From: Climacium dendroides
Lineage: Eukaryota; Streptophyta; Bryopsida; Hypnales; Climaciaceae
Direction of reading: 5' to 3'
Length of the DNA stretch: 64,000 bases
NCBI GenBank assembly: GCA_950106755.1
Contig: OX467088.1
Coordinates: 10,276,001 to 10,340,000 of the forward strand
The notes beneath the pieces were generated by a model. The model was not told the DNA's origin. It made no database searches and saw only the letters and a list, made by a program, of their open reading frames with translations. Both the position numbers and the translations under genes were made by a program. Shown in pieces: positions 21,055 through 32,314 of this stretch (positions are counted from its first letter, which is position 1; each line of letters starts with the position of its first letter).

Positions 21055-24000
21055 ATGGCTAGTATTGTTGCTAAAGGTCATGATGTTCCATTTATTTTAC
21101 CACTAGATAATCAAGGTTTCGTTCGTGTACTTGCCCATCTCCTTCATGTCCGGTTTGGATTCACCCCTTCTTCTATTATTGTGGAAGAAGAAGTCCAAGG
21201 AGATCACGGCGTTGTTAAGGAGTCTATCTTGCAGTCAATATGTAGTGATCATGAAGGATTCTACTGGCTTCTTCCTGCAGGGCGCTATAGAGTTTATGGT
21301 CTCTTGTCGGAGCTCTTGCCACCTTCAACTGAAATATTGAAACTTACTTCTGATAACTCCAAGGGTGAACACCCATTCCCATGTCCTGTAAAAGTGGAGT
21401 CTTTAGATAGTGGATGCTCTGAGAATACAATTGTGTTCAATATCAAACGCGAGTCTCTAGAACCTGTAATTGAATTGTCGAGCGATTCTAAAGGCGAGGT
21501 GCCACTGAAAGTCTGCCAACCTTCTTCTTCGAATGTTGTTTTTCCATGTATGGTAGATTCATCCATTCCTACTATCTTCCGTAGTACACTTAGTAGTCCA
21601 ACATCATCCGTGTTTTCTCGCCCCCCTCTCCCTCCCAATCAAGGCAATTCCTTAACTGTGTTAGAATGCCTTCGCAAATTGTCTTCAGTGCCTGGATCAC
21701 GAAATGAACTTGCCCAAATTGATTTTGATGCCATTGACTATCAGAAGGTTCAGTTCCTCCCATCTAGATTTGATGGGAATGTTCTTTTCGAGCTACCACC
21801 TTGTTGTGGATCTATATGTGGAGCTAGAGGCATGGAAGGTATGGACAAGCGATACAATGGTCATGCATGGTGTCGCACTATGACATCAAACATCCATAAT
21901 GACTTAGGTTTGAAGTTCAGAAAATTGCATTGTATTGGACACTTGATTTGTGAAAATACGAAATGTGACTATCGCACACGAGCTTTGAAAAGCAATGAAA
22001 CTGAGTGGATTGGAACCACCAAACATACTTTTAGTGTAGGTCAGATTCCTCCTCCTAACTCTACTGTGCTCTGTAAAGTCTGCAGACAACCTCCTACTTG
22101 TCTTAGTCTATGTAACTCGCGAATTTATTATGTACTCAGAAGTGGAGATTTGTCACGTGTATGCATCCATTTGGCTGTTCATTCACATCCAGTTACTGAT
22201 GGTCAATGTAGAGAGTCTCTTGAAGCAATTACTGGGCTAATTGCTAACGAAGTAGCTAAGACTCCAACAGCCAAAACTTCTGCCATCACCTTGGCAGCAA
22301 GTAAGGAATTCCTTGACACGTTTCTTATTCACGATGGGCCTGGACCAAAGGAGATGCTTCACGGTGATGCATTAGAGAATGTCATGGATAAGTTCAAGCT
22401 CCTTAGCTCGCCCAATGTACGCAACATCATTTCCTCTTTTCGGAGCAACAACAAAGGAGGAGGCGAGATTGATCGAATTCTAGACATGAAGGGACGTGCC
22501 AAAATGGAGTATATCCACGATAGTGTATTTCCAGGACAAGGGCAAGACAAGGTCTATTTATTCAAGATGCTCGTGGATGGACCTGGAAGTGGAGTGGATC
22601 TTGTACGACGGATGCAACCAGGCGGCAACCTTGAAAATTGTTTTATCATGTTCGATCATGTCAAGAGAGTGAAATTATGGACGACTATTGCTTGCCACGT
22701 CTATGATTCCTCTTATTGCAAAGTCATGACCATTGCTGTATGTGATATGCAGACTGAGGGCACTGAAGGCCAGATCATTTTTTGGCGTTGTTTGAATAAG
22801 GTCATGATAAAAAATGGAGTGTCAAATCCTAACTTCAAGGGATTTATGTGCGATAGTGCTCAGGCCAACTTTAATGCAGTTCGCACTATGTATGGGTCGG
22901 GGGACCCATCTATTCCAATGGTGGACCGGGAAAGGACTTGTTTGTTCCATTGGGCGACAAGCATGCACAAGCACACGGAGAAACTAATCAGCAAAGAGTT
23001 TCAGAAACAACATATCCGACTCTGCAGGCAGTATAAGGATGCAACATCAATGTTGGAGGCAAATAAGATGTACCTAGAAATCAAAGCTTGGTGGTATTCT
23101 TCTGGAGCTGCATCAGAACCAGCTATTCGTGAACTCGAGGATTGGTTGGCATTTTGGCACTTTCGCTATCGTCAATGGGGTGCAATCATGGATACGGTAT
23201 GATATCTACTTTCATTGTTTTTTTCCTATTTTTTATCCTATATCTTCAATGTTTCAAAGACTGACTTCATTTAATATATTTGCAGAATTTGACAGTAGAA
23301 GAATTAGCAGATATTCCAACATGCAATTTGGCTGAAACAATGCACAACAAATGGATGCAAGCTTCAGGAAAGCGTGGATCTGATTTGTTCGTTGCCACGT
23401 GTGATGATTGGGTTCAAGCCTTCATGCAAATGACCAACTACAGGACTTATCTTTGTGGAGGCCCTTCTGGAAAAGGCCCCTCTAAAGAAGATTTGAAATT
23501 AAAGAGGGCTATGGCATCTGGAGATGGAAAAAAAATTGCAGATGCACTTAGTGAGATGCTTGGAGCGGAAGACATCTGCACTCGAATTCCACATTTAGAG
23601 GGTGAAGAAATATTTGGATCTAGCAAAAGAAAATTAGATCTTCCAATTGGTTCTGAAGGTGATTCTCATCGCCCTCACAAAGTAAACTTCTCTCATCCTC
23701 GGGTTCAAATCAGATCAGATGTTGGTAGAGTGCAACTTGGGGCTGTAGTTGGCGAAACTAATATAGTTTTACCCCATACCCAATCTGTTGTAGAAACCGA
23801 TTGTGATACATCAGAATGGCATATAGCGAGAATTTCACACAAGTCAAGGAAACAATGTCATGCCATTCAGAAGTACACACAAGCCAAATGCAAGCTATTG
23901 GTTGTCAAGCATGGATTATCCACTGCTGCCCCTACTTATAGAGGGCAAAAGCATGAGGGCAAAAGGGGACAACAGTTCAAACTGAGGATTTTTGGTTTTG

Positions 24001-24670
24001 TGCTGACCAAATTGCACGATGTGTCATGGGACCTAAGCGTTCCCATGTTCTTACTCGACCTGAGATCTCTGAGATTTGGCTTGTTCTTATTAGTACCAAT
24101 CTTACTCGTACTGAAATTATAGAGTTTGAAGAAGCTGGATTTCGCTTGCAATCCAGCATTCCAATGTCACCTCGACGGCTATTCACCTCATCAAGGATAT
24201 TTGAGCCTATGTTGTGGACTCATCCTCGACCAGCACATACTGAAAGAATTCCTTCTATTTGGAATGGTAAGCAAGTTCGTCGGAGTAGTAAAGCCCCCAC
24301 CGAAAATCACCGCAATCAATGGGAGAGTGCAAGGAATGTTACAGCAAGTATCACTGGGGTGAACTTCCTTCCTTACCCTGGACTTGGTGCTATTATTACA
24401 CTTTTGTCTGGTACTGAACCTAACCAGAAGGTTTATAATATTACGCTTTCTAATTTTCCTTCTTGTACTTGTCCCCATTATGGAGGTATGAATGAAACTT
24501 CAATTGGAAAGCGTGGTATGTATATAAACTGCAAACATCTTTATTACATCTTCCGTTACTTCTGCAAATTGGATTACAAGATAAACACATTCATCCACGC
24601 CCCTACCCTCAGTTTGGATGAAGTTAAGCAAGTACTTGTTGCTGCCGGAATCATCAAGACATGCAATTGA
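21055..24670 (+). CDS. MULE-type transposase with SWIM zinc finger (one intron, frameshifted)
   Basis: Exon 1 is 21055-23196 (714 codons, phase 0) with a GT donor at 23197 (GTATGA). The acceptor TTTGCAG ends at 23285, and exon 2 runs to TGA at 24668-24670. N-terminal Cys/His-rich sequence (CIGHLICENTKCDY, CKVCRQPPTC and CIHLAVHSHPV) suggests a DNA-binding finger. The catalytic region shows D534 (IMFDHVKRVKLWTTIACHVY) and D600 (FMCDSAQANFNAVR), followed by CLFHW, as in MULE DDE transposases; the glutamate is not assigned. A C-terminal SWIM finger, FPSCTCPHY then NCKHLYYIF (CxC..CxH), lies at 24464-24538. Exon 2 changes frame: the frame open from 23286 continues only to 24122, while the SWIM frame opens at 23957. 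A 14-bp repeat at 23941-23968 accounts for this. Likely inactive as it stands. Confidence 0.82.
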
Positions 24671-25010
24671 AGTTAGTGAACAAGTTAGTTGATGAGTATT
24701 AGCATGATATGAAGTAAATCTATAGTACCAATATATTATCTTTAAAATTTGCATATATTGCAAAGTATTATATTTATATTTCAATATGTATTCCTTGTTG
24801 CAATGAAAAGATATTTTACTATTTGTAAGATGTAGAATTTTTTTTGATATTTTCATTGCATTTGTCTTTCTGTCAATTTTAGAATTTCCTTTGGATTAAT
24901 TATTTGTACTTTCACTTTATAAGCCTACTCTAATACTGACTTTGAAAACGTGATTTAAACCAATAAACCTAGATATAAAATTTGAACTTGCAATAGCGCC
25001 AATTTTCTAG
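24671..25010. other. 3' flank of the transposase within the element
   Basis: AT-rich, no gene. Several AATAAA-like sequences (for example near 24960) could serve as polyadenylation signals. The inner inverted-repeat block follows at about 25012. Confidence 0.4.
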
Positions 25011-25011
25011 G

Positions 25012-25247
25012 CTTTTAAATCCACGGTCATGGGTCCTGTGGCAATAGGTCATATTTTTCTAAAAATAAACTTTGCTAAAAAAAATCAATCTTTTTAATTT
25101 TTTAACTAAAAAAATTAGAAATTATATCATGATTCAAATTTGTAGTCTTCAGGCTCACACAATTCACCGCTCTTAGGCTCGCGCTCACCGCTCTCACGCT
25201 CACCGCTCATAGGCTCATGCTCACATGCTCACATGCTAGCGTCATTG
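25012..25247 (-). repeat. right terminal inverted repeat
   Basis: Contains the inner block AAATCCACGGTCATGGGTCC, a 100-bp AT spacer, then GGCTCAC/CGCTCACC/ATAGGCTCATGCTCACATG units and the end CTAGCGTC. It pairs with 12978-13106, with an insertion between the inner and outer parts. Confidence 0.8.
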
Positions 25248-25258
25248 TTATTTGAGTC
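25248..25258 (+). repeat. target site duplication, right copy
   Basis: TTATTTGAGTC, identical to 12967-12977. The sequence to its right (25259-25310: CTTCTCATTTAGTTGACAAATAGT) continues the P450-intron-like host sequence found at 63955-63990. Confidence 0.85.
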
Positions 25259-25605
25259 ACTTTACTTCTCATTTAGTTGACAAATAGTGTTGAGGTTAAC
25301 GTTTAGTGTTGGTAATATTACTTGAGCATTCTTGACTTTTCTGAAATATATGAGTGGTTGGTACTGACATGGGTCAATGTAAGACACGGGATCAGGTCCT
25401 CAAAAGGTTTCAATGGTAGCCTTTACCTTACATTAATAACCAGTAGACATTTAGTCAAGCGGAAGCGGAAGCGATTTAGTTTACTTGTGCACACGCTTTC
25501 TCATTCTTTTCTTGTTTAAATAGAACATCCCTTCCAGCTCTCAGTTTGGTACTTTTGAAGTCCTTCAACATTATTGCTCACACCTCTCGCTTCCATTTCC
25601 TGTTC

Positions 25606-26154
25606 ATGGTGGATGCAAGTTCGCTCATGTCTACATTCATACAAGAAATATTGCACTTGTGTAAACGATCATTAATAAGTATGCGCCTACACAAACAACA
25701 TTAATAAGTATGCATCGGATATGACTAGCACCCAACAAGCTTCTAACTACAGTCGGTGGGAGCTGCTCAACATCACTGAATTGCGGAGCGAAGCTCAGGA
25801 TCATCAAGCCAAAGTACGTGGTGTGACATTCTATAAGATAGACGGCAATAAGCTGGACAGCTTGCTTTGTGTAGAACAATCCTAGGTATGGATCTCCCCT
25901 ACAGTTTCAAATGGAAAGGGCAACGCCTACTCGGGCTAGTAAACAACGGTTGCTGGAAAATACACAAACCGCACGACACAAACTTGTACATGTTTCACGC
26001 TATTACAGCCATTGAACCACAAATAAACCTCCGAATGAATGCCCAATTCTACCTGGAGCATGAATATGAAAGGAATATGGTGAAGGCTCATTTACACTCA
26101 CTGAGTTCAGGCGAAAGTCACTCGCATAGAGACATGATTTTTGTCCTTTGCTGA
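25606..26154 (+). CDS. hypothetical gene candidate, unrecognised
   Basis: An AT-rich TATA-like tract (TTTAAATAG, 25514-25522) and a CT-rich leader precede ATG 25606, which opens MVDASSLMSTFIQEILHLCK before a stop. A second open stretch, 25721-25885 (54 aa, starts MTSTQQASNYSRWELLNITE), and a third, 25891-26154 (starts MDLPYSFKWKGQRLLGLVNN), follow in other frames. The piece CATTAATAAGTATGC is duplicated at 25671 and 25700, which may have broken a frame. GC content is higher than in the surroundings. No known domain was recognised. It may be a small spliced or degraded gene, or chance. Confidence 0.25.
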
Positions 26155-26438
26155 CATAACTAGAGCAGAGGTTACTGGATGAGTTTTCTAGCTTTCAAGC
26201 AAGCCAACTTATAAAAGACTGAAACAAGTTTGTGGTTATAGATTTTTTAGTTTTAATTTCTCTAAATTTTCAAGACACTAAAGTTAGTCGTAAAGTGTGA
26301 GCAAGGCAGGACCAGGAGCCGGAGTTTGGGAAAAACACAGAACCAAATTCCCTAAACCTCCCAACTCAGGTCTGATTGAGTTTGGTGCCTTATTTGTTTC
26401 GTTCAGTTCTTAGTTGAACCTTCCTATGACACAAATAC

Positions 26439-27027
26439 TTGGGGGTGCACTACAAAAGAAGTTCATGGGTGAGGAGCGACCAAATTTTGAATCCCCTATA
26501 TTATATCCTAAAATTTTATTTTTTTTCTTAATAAAAAATATGAATAGATTTTCCTACTTCAAAAGTTTATGTTCTGAATTATTAGTATTTTTTTATGTTA
26601 ATAATAATTAGTTACAAATTTTAGAAGAAAAAAGATACACTGTAAAGCTAAAAATTACTTTTACACCCCTATATTATATATTAAAAAAAAATTGAAAAAA
26701 TGAAAAACAAATTTTGTAAAATAGCATTCATAGTGAAAGTTTATTTTGGCTGAATGTTGATACAATAGTCATCTTCATGTGATCTCTATAAATATTTTAG
26801 TTGAAAAACATGCCATTTTAGTTCATTTTTCAATCCTTTTCAAACAATATATCACATATTATTTAGGATTGAAATTTTTGGCAAAAGAAACCCATAGACA
26901 TTGTTAAACAAAGTTCAAAATTGTAGGTTGAAATTATAGTTTATTAAAAAATAATTAGGAAAAGTAGAAATGGGTAGGTAGGGTTTGGTCCCTCCACACC
27001 CATGAACCTTTGTAGTGCACCCCCGGG
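26439..27027. mobile_element. 589-bp TIR element with 9-bp target duplication
   Basis: Flanked by CACAAATAC at 26430-26438 and 27028-27036. The left terminus TTGGGGGTGCACTACAAAAG and the reversed right terminus CCCGGGGGTGCACTACAAAG match for about 45 bp, continuing through GTTCATGGGTG and GACCAAA. The interior is AT-rich and non-coding. The 9-bp target and long TIR suggest a non-autonomous Mutator-like element, unrelated in sequence to the 12-kb one. Confidence 0.88.
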
Positions 27028-27439
27028 CACAAATACAAGACAAACTTTACGATTAACTCTACTCTAAAAGGAATTCGAAAACTTAAAACTTTTCATTTTC
27101 ATGTAGAATAGATTCTTATCAAATTTCATTCAGTCTACAATGGACATTGTAACTCATGTTTGCTTTCTATGTGCATGTGTCTGATCGTCTTATCTGCTTT
27201 CTTCCCAAAACACTGGACTCTCATTTGGTTCAAGGAAATTATGTTTAATTGTTCTTCCATGTGCTACGGTATTCTCTCCATGTTTCTGATGGCTTAGAGT
27301 AAGCCCACACATCCAGAGAGATGGTCTTCTACAGTAATTGGTATAAGAATACTGTATTACAGTGCTTTTGCGTGTACTTCGTTACTTGAGGCGTCGACTA
27401 CTGTAGATTACCAGTTGACCATATCCTGTCAACCTGAGG

Positions 27440-28870
27440 CCCATACATCTTCTCATTTGCAGACAATCCTCTTGTCCTGTTCATGTAGCTAGGCCTCCAA
27501 CTGGCACGGTGACTGCCAATCCATGAATTATTTGTGGGACCATGCCTTAAATTACAGTAACTGATAATGTGACTTTGCGTGCAGTTTCTTCGTGGGCGGC
27601 GAATAACGTGAGGCCGGATAAGCACGCATCTGGAATCCATTCGAAGGCACCCAGTCTGAAATCAACGCGTAGCCACGGTGCATCGTCTCATTGCACACAG
27701 GTCTAGGTGAACTGTGCATGTAGGACCTTAGACAAAGTCGGAGATGCCAAGTTGCAGGTGAACAGTCAGTGAACAGTGAAACCCCAGAAGCCCAAGCAAA
27801 CACCAGGGTTTGGTGCTTTGCTTCTTGTTTGGGTGTCTGACCTGCTCGGACGTTCCTCTTGTCTCCGTCGTCTGCCCCGCCCTGCTGCCTTATCGATCTC
27901 AAGTTGTGGTAAGTACGTAGTTTAGCTAGTCCTGTTTTGTTGTATGGTTTTCAAGCTTTTGTCCATGTTTCTGAAGCTATTTATGGTGATTGGTTTTGTT
28001 AGTCCTCATTTCCCATACCTATCTCAAGCTTCTGTCCGTGCTTTCGAAGCTAGCAGGCTAGTCTTGTTTTGCCGTATCGATCTCAAGCTTATGTCCATGT
28101 ACCTCAAGCTAGTCCCCTTCCGATGAAGGCTCGTAGCACTACAGTAGTATTGTGGAGTCCCTTTTGACTGGCGTGTGACTCCGAAGCCTTCAATTCCTTG
28201 TGGGCGATGCCGAACAAGTCTTGGACTGGCACGGTCAAGCCTTGAATTATTTGTTGGACCCTGCTCTAAAATAACAAGTATTGGGACTTTGTATGCAACT
28301 ATTTGCAGGCGGCGAACAACGTGACGCTAGATAACCACACATCTGGAATCCATTGGAAGGCACCCAATCTAAAACCCACGCGTGGCCACGATGCATCGTC
28401 TCCTTGCACACAAGTCTATGTGACCTGTGCATGTGGGACCGGAGACGAAGTCAGAGATGTGCTGGCAGCCGTGTCGCAGATGAACAGTAGGTGAACAGTG
28501 AAACCGCAGAAGCCCAAGCAAACACCAGGGTTTGGTTTTTGCTACGTGTTTGGGTGGACCTGCGCTTGTTCTGACCTGCTCTGACGTTGCTCTCGTCTCC
28601 GTCGTCTACCCGCCCTGCTGCCTTATCGATCTCAAGTTGTGGTGAGTTCGTGGCTTTGCTAGTCCTGTGTCACCCGACCTTTTATATAGCTTCTGTCTGT
28701 GTTTTTGAAGCTAGCCATGCTGAGGGGCTATTCCTGTTTTGCCGTATCCATCTCAAGCTTATGTCCCTGACTCCATGGACCTCAAGCTACCTTCCGGAGA
28801 AGGTTTGCATGCAGCACCAGTAATGTGGAGTCCCTTTTGACTAGCCCTTGAATTCTTTGTGGACCGTGCA
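27440..28870 (+). repeat. tandem duplication of a promoter/first-exon-like unit
   Basis: 27500-27910 and 28220-28650 are direct copies: TTTGTGGGACC.TGC, GGCGGCGAA.AACGTGA, CATCTGGAATCCATT.GAAGGC, GTGAACAGTGAAACC.CAGAAG, AAGCAAACACCAGGGTTTGG and CTGCCTTATCGATCTCAAGT. Each copy ends in a strong splice donor (GTGGTAAGTA at about 27907; GTGGTGAGTT at about 28639). The following parts contain repeated GTCC.TGTTTCTGAAGCT-like motifs. GC content is well above the neighbourhood. This looks like a duplicated 5' region of a gene; the downstream exon is not identified. Confidence 0.6.
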
Positions 28871-29098
28871 GGCAAGCCTTGGTCATGTTCACCTAGTATT
28901 GTTCTTCCATAATATCAAGTCAAATATTTGAGGAATTTAAGTCATTGCTTCATTAGTTAGATTAGGGTGATTGTGAAATTGAAAATTGACAGTTCTTCTT
29001 CTTTCTAAACCCTAAGTCTTTACTTTGTTGAAACCCTTATATGAGCCAAAAAATAATAATATATTGTATTGGCTTGTAATGGAGTAGTTTGATTGACA

Positions 29099-30501
29099 TT
29101 AACCCCTAAAGGACTTGATCCATTGTGAAATGGTCAAACATCATATCTAAGCTAAATTTAGCCTTTTAAATTGTGTTTAAACAGCAATCCAGTATTTTAT
29201 TACTTGAAATTATGAATTGTATATTTTTGTGAGATATGCCACTTTGTTTTGTACAAAATTGTAATTATTATCAATTTTGTTGCAAAAAATGAATATAAAT
29301 AAGTAAAAATTGAAAATCAATTCAAATTACTTGAAATTTTTTCAAGAGGTACAAGTAGCAATGGATATTAGTGATTTTTTTTTAATTATTTATTTTATCT
29401 TTAAAATATTAAATTCAACTATCAAATCAAATTTATTTATTTATTTATATGATGTATAAAAAAATTATATTTTTTACTAGTTAGAAACTACATTTTCTAT
29501 TTACGTTGTTTTTTTCAATACTTTTCATGGAGAAATCAAATCATTGTGAATATTTTACAACTTAAAGAGGAAATGAAATTATATCAATTTGAAAATATAT
29601 TAGAATAATCTATAATATCCCCCATTACTAAAGTAGTCGCTAGAATGCTCCAATTGTTGAACCAATAGGTTTGTTATTTGTTTCTACATTTTTCATTTTT
29701 TTTGGAAAATATGAAATTTGGATGATTTTTTTAAGAAAAAAATGAAAAAATTTCATATAAATTGGAAGAACATTTTGGAAGTGGTATATAAAGAAACATT
29801 GTAGATTTCGAGTTTTACATTCCATCCATTATAATACTCAATGTCACTCACAAGACAAGTAATATTCAATCATAATGAATCACTATAAGAAAACTATGTT
29901 TTTAGCCAAGTAAATGAAGTAATCTAGGTAGATAAAGAAAAATCATTTTTACTTGAAATAAAAACTTGAGATTGATTATATATTAACAAGGACAATTATA
30001 TTAATATAAAATAAATAAAATGAGAAATCAAAGTTTTAGAAAAAAATTAGCCTAGTGATTCTTGTGACAATAAATTTGGCTCCATCTCAATTATAAGTTT
30101 TAAAATATGATCCATAGAATTGGACATGATCAAAGAATTGGGACTAGGAACTACTGCAAACCAAACCATCAACAATTGATTCGGGAAACCTCAAATAAGA
30201 ATGAAAACGTACCATAATATGGTATTTGGATTTTAATACAGCAATTGATTAAGGAAACCTCAAATAAGAATGAAAAACATACCATAATATGGTATTTGGA
30301 TTTTAACACATGGAGCTTTAATCTTCAATAACTCTTTTAAATTTTAACATTTTTAACATTTTTCAAATGGAGTAGAAACAAGACTTGTTAAGCTTCATTT
30401 TCTTGGTTCATGTTAAAGTTTAAAAATAATAATTTTGAAAGTTACAATCTAGGTTGACCAAGGTGCATCCACTCATTGGATGTGTGGATCATAAAGGGTT
30501 A
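29099..30501. mobile_element. candidate 1.4-kb element with TTAACCC ends
   Basis: Begins TTAACCCCTAAAGGACTTGA and ends with ATCATAAAGGGTTAAA, an imperfect inverted pair of the TAACCC type. The interior is very AT-rich and shares no obvious blocks with the 0.95-kb family. A direct repeat, CAATTGATT..GGAAACCTCAAATAAGAATGA, occurs twice at about 30171 and 30241. No target duplication was defined. Confidence 0.4.
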
Positions 30502-32314
30502 AATCTCCATTTTGTTTAATTGGTGGCAACCACTACTTTGACCAAGTTGTTTAGTCTAAAATTTAAACCTATGTGTCTTACATTTTAGAGTTTTGTGTAT
30601 GTGTATGTCATAAATTTTGGTGCAAATCAACAAAATTAACTATATTGTATTCAATGATATTTTCAAGTCATTTTGCTCTCAAGTAGTTATCTAGTGCACA
30701 TTAATCTCATGTTTGATTTTTGTGTTGTGATTCTTATAGGGCACATATTGATATGGTAATGAAGTTTCCAAAAGTATGCAGATAATTACTTGGATGCATA
30801 GCCTCACCATCTTTTCTAGTAGGTGCACAATCAAGGCAGTTATGGTGATTTGTATATGAAAAAGCAACTCATATTTCACATTTCCAACAACATTCAAATA
30901 ATGCCTCTTTTTGAGCTAGTTCATGCCTTCAATTCAATCTATAATTTTTCAACTTGGAGGAACATTGTCAAAAATATCAGGTATTGGAATGCATTTGATC
31001 TTATGTTTTATTTCACTTTTCTATTTTTGGGTGGTGTTTGGTTTCATTGTATTTCATTCCTTGTACTTGTTTTTGGAGATTCAACAAGAATTTATACTCT
31101 TTGCTTTTGAATGTATTACAAAGTTAGATGCTTTGAATATCAACTTTGTTGAATTGTTGTTATTCCAGTACTTTGGTACTTTTAATATGAACTTTTAGAA
31201 ACATGAATCCATACCTATTCATATTTTCATGCTCATATTTGTGACAATTTTGTACATTGAAATCTTGCCACTTTAATGAAATGGGCATTATGGGGTTTGC
31301 AAGTGATTGTTGGTGTTTCTTGATTAAATTTTGGAAGCTTGGTGTAAGGTCATGGAGATCAAATTGCAATTAGTTATAACATTATTTAGTTTTTTGGACA
31401 AAATATTATTGAAAAGAAGATCATGCTAGAATAAATAGAAAATTTTGTAGGTAAGGTTTGGATGCTCTTTGCCGCACTTTACTTTAGTTTGTGATTTAGA
31501 TTCTCAATTAGTTTAATGTTCCACAACATTTTGTAAACTCATTGGCATTCGCATTTAAAACTAAGGTTCATTTAGAAATGTACATGAATCACAAATTTTT
31601 GGCTTTGATTAGGTTAAATATGCTACTTAGAACATTGTTAATCATGTTTTAGATTTGTAGTGTAGGTTATAGGTTATACAACATAGTATAGAAGAAATGT
31701 CATGCATTAGAAAAAAACAAGCTTGCAAGATCCATTGGAGGCTAATAAAGTTGCTAATTTCTAAAAACAATTTGTTGCAATCAAGGTGTCCAATACAAAT
31801 TAATACAATAATGTTAAATTTTGAAGTTTTTATTAATTCTCAAAGTGGTTGCCAAAAGGATTTATCAAAGTGGTTGCCAAAAGGTTTTTAATTAATCATT
31901 TGGTACAAAATGCTGAATTTCATAGCTTAGAACGACTATTGAATCTTTTGTCATTTGATGAAAAGTGTTTTTGGAAGGCAACTCCTATTGGTTTGCATGA
32001 CTAGTAGTTGTAAACGTGGTCAATAACTTAACATGCAAATAATTGACAATGTATCATAGATACTTGCTATATTCTTATTGACTTTTTTTTTTTACTATAT
32101 GAATGTCTTTTGTACCTTCATTGCTTTCATTATAAATATGTGAGTTATTGATTGATTAATAATCTTATTATTTGGTGTTCAACTTCTTTCACCAACTTAC
32201 TTGAATTACATGGATCAATCACAAATATTTGTTAATTTGTTCAATTATAATTGTAGTCTTATAGTAGCTATTGAGATGTGGATATTCTAACAATGATTAT
32301 TTTGTCATTTGCAG
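30502..32314 (+). other. 5' flank of the kinase-NBS-LRR gene, possible upstream exons
   Basis: AT-rich. Because 32315 follows a TTTGCAG acceptor, upstream exon(s) may exist here. One candidate is the open stretch ending at about 30980 with donor CAG|GTATTG; it contains YMKKQLIFHISNNIQIMPLF. It has no family match and may be untranslated. Nothing else was recognised. Confidence 0.3.

Larger units (their letters stand above)
12978..25247. mobile_element. 12,270-bp Mutator-like transposon with transposase and ParB/methyltransferase genes
   Basis: Bounded by an 11-bp target duplication. The ends are inverted repeats: the left end has GATGCTAG then repeated TGTGAGC/ATGAGCC units, and the right end reversed has GACGCTAG then the same kind of units. 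An inner inverted block around ATGACCGTGGATTTAAA lies at 13083-13102 and 25012-25035. Inside are two divergent genes: a minus-strand ten-exon gene (13923-20378) and a plus-strand MULE-type transposase (21055-24670). A related sequence at 63942-63955 shows a single target copy and no insert. A Mutator-like autonomous element is the best call from terminus structure, target length and SWIM-finger transposase. Confidence 0.85.

Noticed and set aside
12978..25247. Reading the block as two unrelated genes in host DNA
   Set aside because: Matching inverted repeats, an exact 11-bp duplication and an empty site show that both lie in one mobile unit.
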